NCBI GenBank assembly: GCA_964445575.1
Contig: CAYULB010000083.1
Location: 1-7,078, forward strand
Length of the DNA: 7,078 nucleotides
From: WJMT01 sp964445575
GTDB taxonomy: Bacteria > Acidobacteriota > Aminicenantia > Aminicenantales > Aminicenantaceae
Direction of reading: 5' to 3'
The notes under the pieces were generated by a model. The model worked only from the letters and a program-made list of their open reading frames with translations, searched no databases and had not been told where the DNA came from. Position numbers and translations under genes: made by a program. Positions 1-5,750 of the stretch are shown here, in pieces (the first letter of the stretch is position 1; each line of letters begins with the position of its first letter).

Positions 1-48
1 GGACTGTGGATCCGGAGGCTGGGGGTTCGAAGCCCCTCGCTCACCCCA
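1..48 (+). tRNA. tRNA-His(GUG), 3' part, cut by window edge
   Basis: The first 48 bases fold as the 3' portion of a tRNA. The anticodon loop at 4-10 is CTGTGGA, with anticodon GTG at 6-8, preceded by U33 and followed by G37. The visible anticodon stem pairs GGA (1-3) with TCC (11-13). A 5-base variable loop (16-20) follows, then a T-arm with stem GGGGG (21-25) paired to CCCCT (33-37) and loop TTCGAAG. The 3' acceptor strand is CGCTCAC (38-44), then discriminator C45 and an encoded CCA (46-48). C73 is the hallmark of tRNA-His, where it pairs with G-1. The 5' half (acceptor, D-arm, 5' anticodon stem) lies outside the window. The gene ends one base from the stop codon of era on the opposite strand. 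Confidence 0.93.
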
Positions 49-49
49 T

Positions 50-967
50 TTACTGCTGTTCAATGAGCTCCAGCACATTGGCTGAATCACGCCATCCTTT
101 TTTGACTCTCACATGAAGGTCTAAAAATATTTTTGAATTCAAGATTGTTTCGATTTCTTTTCTCGCTTCTGTGCCGATTTTTTTTATTAAGGATCCCTGT
201 CTCCCCAATATGATTCGGCGGTGGCTTTCTTTCTCCACAAATATATCTGCATGAATATAGGTCAGGAGGTCTTCCCTGGTTTTTCTCTCTTCAATTTTAT
301 TTATAAGGACTGCGGTCACAAAAGGAAGCTCTTTTTCCACATATTTGAGAATTTTTTCCCTAATGATTTCAGAGAGCAGAAATCTTTGACTTTGAGTTGA
401 AAGTTCATCTTTGGAAAATATTCTTTCTGTTTCAGGAAGATACTGGTAAATGCTTTTTTCCAATTCATCTACATTGGTTCCCTTGAGGGCTGAGATAGGA
501 ATGATTTCAGCAAAAGGGAAAAGGTCCTTGTACCTGTCGATCAAAGGCAGCACCTTTTCTTTTTTGATGAGGTCCACTTTATTGATGAGAAGGAAAACCG
601 GAGTGGAGACCTTTTTTAAGGTCTCGATGACAAACTCATCTCCACGCCCGAATTTCAGAGTGGCATCGATGAGAAGGCATATCAGATTTGCTGTTTGTAA
701 GGAAGAATAAACAAAGCTCATCATTCTTTTGTTAAGCTTGTGAAGAGGCTTATGGATTCCTGGGTTGTCGATAAATATGATCTGTCCTTTTTGGGTTGTT
801 TTGATACCGAGGATGCTGATGCGGGTGGTTTGAGGCTTATCAGAGATAATGGATACTTTATGCCCGAGAATTCTGTTAAGAAGGGTGGATTTTCCTACAT
901 TGGGCCGTCCTATAAGAGACACATAACCCACATTTTGTTTTTTTCCCTGGGGATTATCCTTTTTCAT
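50..967 (-). CDS. era: GTPase Era, 30S ribosome assembly factor
   Basis: Era is an essential GTPase that binds the 3' end of 16S rRNA and takes part in 30S maturation at the membrane. From the ATG at 967 the protein has 305 residues, close to the roughly 300 usual for the family. The G motifs are all visible: G1 GRPNVGKST (20-28), switch region with the Era-typical PQTTR (45-49), G3 DNPG (67-70), G4 NKVD (129-132) and G5 SALK (159-162). A C-terminal KH domain carries the GRQG loop (255-258) followed by IKKIG. G3 is normally DTPG, and the Asn here is a mild deviation. An in-frame TTG at 979 would add four residues and has its own AAGGA nine bases upstream. I prefer the ATG because AAGGA lies four bases before it and family members start just before the G1 strand. 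The start overlaps the end of ybeY by 14 bases, so it is the last operon gene. Confidence 0.95.
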   Translation of the reverse strand: MKKDNPQGKKQNVGYVSLIGRPNVGKSTLLNRILGHKVSIISDKPQTTRISILGIKTTQKGQIIFIDNPGIHKPLHKLNKRMMSFVYSSLQTANLICLLIDATLKFGRGDEFVIETLKKVSTPVFLLINKVDLIKKEKVLPLIDRYKDLFPFAEIIPISALKGTNVDELEKSIYQYLPETERIFSKDELSTQSQRFLLSEIIREKILKYVEKELPFVTAVLINKIEERKTREDLLTYIHADIFVEKESHRRIILGRQGSLIKKIGTEARKEIETILNSKIFLDLHVRVKKGWRDSANVLELIEQQ

Positions 968-1382
968 TTCTTCCTTCAAATATTATATTCCTTATTTTTT
1001 CCTCTTCTTCTTCCATGCCTTTGAAGTGTTCGAACCCTAAAAGATGAAGGAATCCATGGATGGTGAGTATTTCCAGTTCTCTTTTCAGGTCATGGGGTTT
1101 TGGTGAGCTCTGTCTGGAAGCCTGGGCAACAGAGATGACGATATCTCCAAGATAGTATCTTCCGTCAGTGCTTTTTTCTTCATGAGGAAAGCTCAGGACA
1201 TCGGTCACTTTATTTTTATTGAGAAACTCCTTGTTGAGCTCTTTGATTTTCTGATGATCAACAAAAGCAAGAACGATTTCAGGGTTTTCAAGTCGGTAAT
1301 ATTTAACCAATCGTTCCAGCAGATTTTTAAAATGACCTTTATTTACCTGGAATTCATTTTGTTGATTGAGAACTTCTATCAT
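954..1382 (-). CDS. ybeY: Endoribonuclease YbeY, rRNA maturation factor
   Basis: YbeY is a zinc-dependent single-strand RNase needed for 16S rRNA 3'-end processing and ribosome quality control in the cytoplasm. The protein from the ATG at 1382 has 142 residues, slightly short but within the usual range. It begins MIEVLNQQ, typical of the family, and carries TDVLSFP (60-66). The signature zinc site is HGFLHLLGFEH, with ligands H109, H113 and H119, followed by an acidic stretch (124-128). The frame stays open up to 1580, but the extra 66 residues come from the pgpH coding region read out of frame and have no family character. The start lies 29 bases inside the end of pgpH, and no convincing Shine-Dalgarno precedes it, so translation is probably coupled. 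Its partners in rRNA processing, PhoH/YbeZ and Era, are in the same operon. Confidence 0.93.
   Translation of the reverse strand: MIEVLNQQNEFQVNKGHFKNLLERLVKYYRLENPEIVLAFVDHQKIKELNKEFLNKNKVTDVLSFPHEEKSTDGRYYLGDIVISVAQASRQSSPKPHDLKRELEILTIHGFLHLLGFEHFKGMEEEEEKIRNIIFEGRNEKG
972..976 (-). promoter_or_regulatory. Ribosome binding site supporting the era ATG start
   Basis: On the minus strand AAGGA sits four bases before the ATG at 967 and overlaps the alternative TTG codon at 979. It favours the shorter Era. The spacing is a little short, and a second AAGGA nine bases before the TTG leaves the longer form possible. Confidence 0.5.
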
Positions 1383-3735
1383 TTTTAGGGCTGCTTTTTT
1401 CCTGTTTTTTTGGTTTTTTTGGGGGGAGTTTTTCAAAGTTGAATCCAGGATATTCAATTCGCGGGTGGTAAACAGTGTCAAGTGTGGACAAAAAAGAAGA
1501 GGCAATTGTTTTGAGTTCCTTAAGGGAGAGGTCACAGTAGTCAAGCTGACCATCCAGAAGGTAGTTATTGAATATCTCATTGATAAGTCTTTTTATATTG
1601 GCTTCAGTCGGCTTTTCCAGGCTTCGGGAAGCCGCTTCCACTGAGTCTGCCAGCATCACCAGGGCGGCTTCTTTTGTTTTGGGTTTGGGGCCTGTGTACC
1701 GGTAGCTTTCTTCTCCCACTTTATGCATCTCTGGGTCATATTCCTTTTTGGCTTTTTCATAAAAGTATCTCATCAGTGAATCCCCGTGATGCTGAGCAAT
1801 GATTTCTTTAATTTTCTTGGGGAGTTTCAGTTGATTTGCTTTTTCCATCCCTTCTTTGACGTGATTGATTATGACCAAACTGCTCATGCTGGGCTTTAGG
1901 TCTTGGTGCCTGCTGATTTTTCTGTTCATGTTCTCAATAAAGTATTCGGGCCTTTTTATTTTACCGATATCGTGATACATGGCTCCTGCTTTGACTATAA
2001 GTGGGTTGAGATTTATTTCCTCCGCTGCATTTTCTGAGAGTGAAGCTACGATAAGAGAATGATGATAGGTTCCTGGTGCTTCCATAGCCATTTTTCTGAA
2101 AATAGGCAGGTCTGAATTGGTCAGATCATTGAGTTTTGACTGGGTCAGTATGTTAAAAGTGTTTTCAAAAAGGGGAATAAAAATGAAAGCAAGAGCCCCG
2201 CTCAATATTCCTCCTAAGACTCCCATAATGATTTCGCTGGTAAAAAGGCCCAGCGGGCCAATGCTTTCTCGTAAAAGATGAAATATGATTATGACTATGA
2301 AATTTATGGGAGCGACTAAAAAAACGCCTGATTTAAAAACAGATATCATGTTTCTCCCATAATGTTTTGTCCCGAATACACCGGCTACTCCTCCCAGCAC
2401 AGTGAATAACACAAGATAAAAATTAGCCTTGAACAGGTGACCCACTATAACGCTGTTGAGCAGAGTAAAAATAATTCCCATATGGATTCCTAGTATATAA
2501 GTGAAAAGAATACTTCCCAGCTGAAAAGGAAGTGCATAGTTAAGACTTTGGGGGTATTCCAGCAGGGAAACATTGGAATCTTGGCTGATAATCTGGACCA
2601 TAAATATGGAAAATTTATAAATGAGCAGACTGAGCAGAGCTAAACTGCCGGTCATGATGTATTTATTGAGGGCTCCCTCTTTGTTTTTTGAGGAGTTGAA
2701 ATAGAAAATAAGAGCACCCAAGAGGATGCTGAATAAAAGAAAAGAGCCGAGAAAATTGGTCAGCCAGCTGGGTTTCTTACTGAGGTTCTGATTGATGGCT
2801 TCAATCTGCTGTATGGCGTCTTTATTGGCTTCGTCTCCCCTTCTGAGAATGACTTTTCCTTTTTTAATATTGTAAAATACGGTCTCAACACTTGACCTTG
2901 CGGTCGCTTTCCTGAGTTCTGTTTCAATGGGATTATAAGTGACATTTGCTTCGATGAATAAAGAGGAAAGGGCTTTGAGAAGTTCCTTTTTTCTGTTTGA
3001 GACCTCTAAATCTGAGATTTCCTGGGAGATATTTTTTTTAAATTCGTTTAAATCCAGGATTTCACTTGTTTGAGCTTTTTTTTCTCTTCCTGTGCTGGCT
3101 AAAAGAGTAAAGCCCTTTTCCTGTTCGTTGCGGGTGAACAGATTTTTGGATGTAATGATACCAATATTTGAGTACTTCTTGATCAAAGTGAGAAGGATTT
3201 CTTCCAGTTGAGAGGAAAAGTCTTCCTGGGCAAGAGACCTGATCGTTGCCTCAGGTATCTCAATGCTGTATTTTTCCTGCAGTTCTTTTTTTAGGCCTTG
3301 TATTCGGCTGTTGGTCACTCCTTTTTTTAGCAGCTCTCTTCCCGAACTAAAAAAATCCCGGATTTTTTCTTCGGTATTTAAAAACACATTTTCATCCAGG
3401 GTATAGACAGGGAGAACTGCCTCAGCAGCTTCTCTTTTTCTTTTTTCAGTGGTTTCTGTGTCTTCTACAGTCATATCTGCAGGCGCTGTTACATTTGAAG
3501 AAGCAATTTCTCCTTCTTCAAAAGTGGGAAGAGAATGAGTCGGTTTGTAAGAGGTCAGGATGGACAGAAAAAAGGTAAAGAGGACAAAATAAAAATAGGG
3601 ACTCTTGATTATTTTTTTAATAAACACAACTTCTTTTTTGGGGGACAGAGAGCGCTGGTTCTTTTCTTTTTCCTTTTTAGGAGAAGAGGTTTCTTTTTTA
3701 AAGAAGTTGATTTTTTTTATGTTGAATGCATCCAT
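1354..3735 (-). CDS. pgpH: 7TM-HD cyclic-di-AMP phosphodiesterase PgpH (YqfF family)
   Basis: This is a membrane HD-domain phosphohydrolase of the 7TMR-HD family, whose characterised members hydrolyse c-di-AMP to pApA. The 793 residues are laid out as in the family. A basic cytoplasmic N-terminus (1-44) is followed by a first membrane helix (about 46-62) and an extracytoplasmic 7TMR-HDED domain (about 63-325). A block of hydrophobic helices (about 326-525) precedes a C-terminal cytosolic HD domain (about 535-755). The metal ligands are all present: H559 in GTYHHS, H588-D589 in YHDIGK, H625 in INHVKEG, H649-H650 in AQHHGD and D697 in MLADSVEA. Both cytoplasmic ends are Lys/Ser/Pro rich with repeated SPK motifs. 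The ATG at 3735 lies two bases after the phoH stop with only a weak, distant AGAAG, so coupled translation is likely. Substrate specificity is assigned by family. No cyclase is in view. Confidence 0.92.
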   Translation of the reverse strand: MDAFNIKKINFFKKETSSPKKEKEKNQRSLSPKKEVVFIKKIIKSPYFYFVLFTFFLSILTSYKPTHSLPTFEEGEIASSNVTAPADMTVEDTETTEKRKREAAEAVLPVYTLDENVFLNTEEKIRDFFSSGRELLKKGVTNSRIQGLKKELQEKYSIEIPEATIRSLAQEDFSSQLEEILLTLIKKYSNIGIITSKNLFTRNEQEKGFTLLASTGREKKAQTSEILDLNEFKKNISQEISDLEVSNRKKELLKALSSLFIEANVTYNPIETELRKATARSSVETVFYNIKKGKVILRRGDEANKDAIQQIEAINQNLSKKPSWLTNFLGSFLLFSILLGALIFYFNSSKNKEGALNKYIMTGSLALLSLLIYKFSIFMVQIISQDSNVSLLEYPQSLNYALPFQLGSILFTYILGIHMGIIFTLLNSVIVGHLFKANFYLVLFTVLGGVAGVFGTKHYGRNMISVFKSGVFLVAPINFIVIIIFHLLRESIGPLGLFTSEIIMGVLGGILSGALAFIFIPLFENTFNILTQSKLNDLTNSDLPIFRKMAMEAPGTYHHSLIVASLSENAAEEINLNPLIVKAGAMYHDIGKIKRPEYFIENMNRKISRHQDLKPSMSSLVIINHVKEGMEKANQLKLPKKIKEIIAQHHGDSLMRYFYEKAKKEYDPEMHKVGEESYRYTGPKPKTKEAALVMLADSVEAASRSLEKPTEANIKRLINEIFNNYLLDGQLDYCDLSLKELKTIASSFLSTLDTVYHPRIEYPGFNFEKLPPKKPKKQEKSSPKNDRSSQSTK
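3342..3374. repeat. Interrupted palindrome inside pgpH
   Basis: Inner arms AAAAAATCC (3350-3358) and GGATTTTTT (3360-3368) are exact complements around one C. Outer arms CCGAA (3342-3346) and TTCGG (3370-3374) also pair, with a small three-versus-one internal bulge. It lies in the part of pgpH encoding the extracytoplasmic domain (EEKIRDFFSSG). Confidence 0.6.
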
Positions 3736-3737
3736 GT

Positions 3738-4682
3738 CTATTTTTTTTCTTCTGCTTTTTTATAGGCCTTGATAATTTTTTGGACCAAAGGATGTCTCAC
3801 CACGTCTTTTTCATTGAACTGAATGAATGAAATTTCTTTGATGTCTGAAAGAATTCTCATCGCGTGCAGAACTCCGGATTTTTTTGGCTGTGGAAGATCG
3901 ATCTGTGTTATATCTGCTGTCACTACGAGTTTAGAATCAAAACCTGTTCTTGTCAAAATCATCTTCATCTGTTCTTTGGTGGTGTTTTGAGCTTCGTCTA
4001 GGATGATGAAAGCACTGTTTAAGGTGCGCCCTCTCATATAAGCCAGAGGAGCGATTTCGATAATATCTTTTTCAATCAATTTATTTGCCTGTTCATAAAG
4101 GATTAGATCAAACAGAGCATCATACAAGGGGCGAAGATAGGGATTTATTTTCTGCTGGAGGTCGCCGGGAAGGTAGCCCAGTTTTTCTCCTGCTTCCACT
4201 GCTGGCCGGGTGAGGATAATTCGGTTGACCAGTTTTTTTTGAAGAAATGAAAGCGCTACAGCCATAGCAAGGTATGTTTTGCCTGTTCCTGCAGGCCCGA
4301 TTCCAAATACCAGGTCAGTTTTTTTTATGGCTTCTATATAGTTTTGCTGGTTAAATGATTTGGGAGTCACTGATTTTCGGGACAAAACAAGAGGCTCAGA
4401 GGGATGGAATTCAAAAAGTCCATTGGGTCTGCCTCTCTCTAAAATATCAAGCGCTATGTTGAAGTCTTCTTTTCTCAGAGATTGGCCTTTTTGTTCATAC
4501 TTTTTCAACTGATTGAAGTAATGTTTGGCAAACTTTTCTCTGTCTTCCGGCCCGTCAATAATTAAAGAACTTCCGCGTATTGAGAGGGAGACTCCCATTC
4601 TTTTCTCCAGCTTTCTTAAGTTCTTATCACGTACCCCTGTAAAGCCACGATTACTTGCAAAAGGATTTTCGATTTTTTCCAT
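3738..4682 (-). CDS. phoH: PhoH/YbeZ family ATPase
   Basis: PhoH-like proteins are cytoplasmic P-loop ATPases related to the helicase SF1 core. YbeZ, the best-studied form, partners YbeY in rRNA processing. The protein has 314 residues, normal for the YbeZ-type form. An N-terminal region with a KH-like pattern (about 20-60, RMGVSLSIRGSSLIIDG) precedes the ATPase. The ATPase shows Walker A GPAGTGKT (129-136), the family motif LTRPAVEAGEKLGYLPGD (157-174), Walker B IILDEAQN (226-233), the sensor VVTADITQIDLP (253-264) and a conserved R296 in VVRHPLV. The ATG at 4682 is the first codon of the operon. No Shine-Dalgarno precedes it and the leader is very AT-rich. It is transcribed divergently from the sulfotransferase gene. 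Confidence 0.94.
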   Translation of the reverse strand: MEKIENPFASNRGFTGVRDKNLRKLEKRMGVSLSIRGSSLIIDGPEDREKFAKHYFNQLKKYEQKGQSLRKEDFNIALDILERGRPNGLFEFHPSEPLVLSRKSVTPKSFNQQNYIEAIKKTDLVFGIGPAGTGKTYLAMAVALSFLQKKLVNRIILTRPAVEAGEKLGYLPGDLQQKINPYLRPLYDALFDLILYEQANKLIEKDIIEIAPLAYMRGRTLNSAFIILDEAQNTTKEQMKMILTRTGFDSKLVVTADITQIDLPQPKKSGVLHAMRILSDIKEISFIQFNEKDVVRHPLVQKIIKAYKKAEEKK

Positions 4683-4741
4683 ATTAATAAAGTGTTAGTT
4701 GTAGAGGTGGGATTTGTTTGTCATTTTGTTTTTTTTAATAA

Positions 4742-4760
4742 CATAATAAACATTATTATG
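4742..4760. repeat. Perfect 8-bp palindrome over the phoH promoter
   Basis: The arms CATAATAA (4742-4749) and TTATTATG (4753-4760) are exact reverse complements around the three-base spacer ACA. The element covers the -10 and part of the spacer of the proposed minus-strand promoter. That is a good position for a repressor operator, though AT-rich DNA makes such symmetry easier to get by chance. Confidence 0.6.
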
Positions 4761-4773
4761 GGATTTTTGTCAA
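4743..4773 (-). promoter_or_regulatory. Putative sigma70-type promoter of the phoH-pgpH-ybeY-era operon
   Basis: On the minus strand a perfect -35 TTGACA lies at 4773-4768. A -10 candidate TATTAT (5 of 6) lies at 4748-4743 with a 19-base spacer, or TTTATT (4 of 6) at 4750-4745 with a 17-base spacer. The predicted start is near 4736-4738, giving a phoH leader of about 54 bases. It is the only good promoter I see for the operon. The call is by eye only. Confidence 0.5.
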
Positions 4774-4776
4774 GTC

Positions 4777-4790
4777 AACCCTCCTGGGTT
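4777..4790. repeat. Short inverted repeat upstream of the phoH -35
   Basis: AACCC (4777-4781) and GGGTT (4786-4790) pair around TCCT. It lies just upstream of the minus-strand -35 and between the two divergent promoters. No T-run follows on either strand, so it is not an intrinsic terminator. It could be a protein site or chance. Confidence 0.35.
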
Positions 4791-4813
4791 ATTCATGGAC
4801 AGCCAAATTTATC

Positions 4814-4845
4814 TTGCAGGAAACGTCTATATAAATTAATATAAT
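4814..4845 (+). promoter_or_regulatory. Putative promoter for the sulfotransferase gene, possibly leaderless
   Basis: A -35-like TTGCAG at 4814-4819 is followed by TAATAT at 4837-4842 (17-base spacer) and by a consensus TATAAT at 4840-4845 (20-base spacer). Transcription would begin near 4849-4853, on or just before the ATG at 4853. The absence of a Shine-Dalgarno sequence fits a leaderless transcript. Confidence 0.4.
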
Positions 4846-4852
4846 AAATGCC

Positions 4853-5452
4853 ATGAGACTAAACCATGATACCAGTTATATCGTGTCAGGACTGGAACGT
4901 TCAGGAACATCTATGATCATGCAGATACTGGATGCCGGAGGCGTTCCTGTTGCCTATGATTTTAGGTCCCGGCCTCCGGATGAAAACAATCCCAAAGGGT
5001 ATTACGAACTCGAAGGAGGGAAGATCATAAACAAGCTGATGGAGGGTAATTTTCCTTTAAATAAATATAAAGGAAAATTTATTAAGATTACCTCATTTGG
5101 GATGAGATTCCTGCCCCGAGGAAAATATAAGATCATCTATGCTCAGAGAAACATCGAAGAAGTGCTGGACTCCATGGAAAAAATGTCTAAACAAAAGGAT
5201 GACCAAAGAGATGAGACAAGAGATATTTTCCTTAAACTTGATAAACTGGTTCGAGAAATGATTACAGAAAGAGATGATATAGAGCCGCTTTTTGTCAATT
5301 ACAATCAGATCATAAAAAATCCTGAGAAAAACATAAAAAAGATCAGTGACTTCCTAAAAGAAACTGAATTAGACCTGGATAATATGAAAAAAAGCGTGGA
5401 TATGAGCCTTTATAGAAACAGAGAAATCCAAGATATAGGAAAGGGGGAATAA
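4853..5452 (+). CDS. PAPS-dependent sulfotransferase family protein
   Basis: This is a small cytosolic sulfotransferase-fold protein of 199 residues, expected to move a sulfuryl group from PAPS to an unknown acceptor. The 5'-phosphosulfate loop is GLERSGTS (13-20), continuing MIMQILDAGG. The 3'-phosphate site shows R99 in YAQRN with S107 eight residues later, the usual R...S spacing. DENNPKGYYE (43-52) and the tail SLYRNR (185-190) also match what I remember of bacterial members, so the gene looks full length. An in-frame stop lies seven codons upstream, leaving ATG 4853 as the only early start. No ribosome site precedes it. It ends two bases before the 71-aa gene, so the two are very likely co-transcribed. 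The acceptor cannot be told from the sequence; a polysaccharide or lipid linked to the ugd product is only a guess. Confidence 0.82.
   Translation: MRLNHDTSYIVSGLERSGTSMIMQILDAGGVPVAYDFRSRPPDENNPKGYYELEGGKIINKLMEGNFPLNKYKGKFIKITSFGMRFLPRGKYKIIYAQRNIEEVLDSMEKMSKQKDDQRDETRDIFLKLDKLVREMITERDDIEPLFVNYNQIIKNPEKNIKKISDFLKETELDLDNMKKSVDMSLYRNREIQDIGKGE
5048..5079. repeat. Perfect 12-bp inverted repeat inside the sulfotransferase gene
   Basis: AATTTTCCTTTA (5048-5059) and TAAAGGAAAATT (5068-5079) are exact reverse complements separated by eight A/T bases. The element encodes residues around NFPLNKYKGKF. In RNA it would form a 12-bp stem about 195 bases into the message. Confidence 0.7.
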
Positions 5453-5454
5453 AG

Positions 5455-5670
5455 ATGCCAAAAAAAAAGAAGAAAATATCAATCCCTGTTTCTATTTTTC
5501 AGCAAATAGAGAAATTAGCTGAGAGCGCAGGCAAAGACTCAGTGGAAGATTACATAGTTAAGCTTTTAGAGGAAAAAATTGCTGAAGAGAAAAAGAAAAG
5601 CAGTGAATTCAGCAAAGATGATGAAGAAAAAGTAAAGAAGAGACTTAAAGCACTGGGTTATATGGATTGA
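5455..5670 (+). CDS. Small ribbon-helix-helix-like protein with charged LGY tail
   Basis: This 71-residue protein starts with a lysine cluster (MPKKKKK). It then shows a ribbon-helix-helix pattern: strand ISIPVS (8-13), helix about 14-25, the turn GKDS and a second helix about 29-46 (VEDYIVKLLEEKI). A charged linker leads to a terminal segment, FSKDDEEKVKKRLKALGYMD (52-71). RHH domains usually bind DNA as dimers, so it may be a CopG-like regulator. The conserved-looking tail resembles ends I recall on small proteins near alkaline-phosphatase-superfamily and sulfotransferase genes, of unknown function. GGGGGA at 5443-5448 gives a strong ribosome site six bases before the ATG. It is probably translated in an operon with the sulfotransferase. 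The function is not established: regulator, antitoxin-like protein and enzyme partner are all open. Confidence 0.78.
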   Translation: MPKKKKKISIPVSIFQQIEKLAESAGKDSVEDYIVKLLEEKIAEEKKKSSEFSKDDEEKVKKRLKALGYMD

Positions 5671-5750
5671 TTTAAAAGACAATTCACTTTCTCAAAGAAA
5701 CAGGGGATTGAGGAATTTTTTAAAAAACAGGTGAGTTTAGGAGTACAGAT

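Noticed and set aside
450..1024. Plus-strand open frames at 450-710 and 740-1024
   Set aside because: They are antisense to era and ybeY, lack ribosome sites and resemble no family.
1383..1580. N-terminal extension of the ybeY frame (66 extra residues)
   Set aside because: It lies wholly inside pgpH in another frame, has no family character, and the ATG at 1382 begins with the typical MIEVLNQQ.
1182..1644. Plus-strand open frames at 1182-1388 and 1366-1644
   Set aside because: They are antisense to ybeY and pgpH and rich in Phe/Leu from the reversed Lys/Glu codons, so they are shadows.
2760..2945. Minus-strand open frame in a second frame of pgpH
   Set aside because: It lies inside an intact conserved gene on the same strand with no start signal or homology.
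3535..3765. Plus-strand open frame opposite the pgpH start
   Set aside because: Phe-rich product of antisense A-rich codons, with no independent evidence.
5671..5750. Possible terminator or promoter between the 71-aa gene and ugd
   Set aside because: Only a T6A6 tract and a 5-bp hairpin are present. No stem-plus-T-run and no convincing -35/-10 pair could be found.
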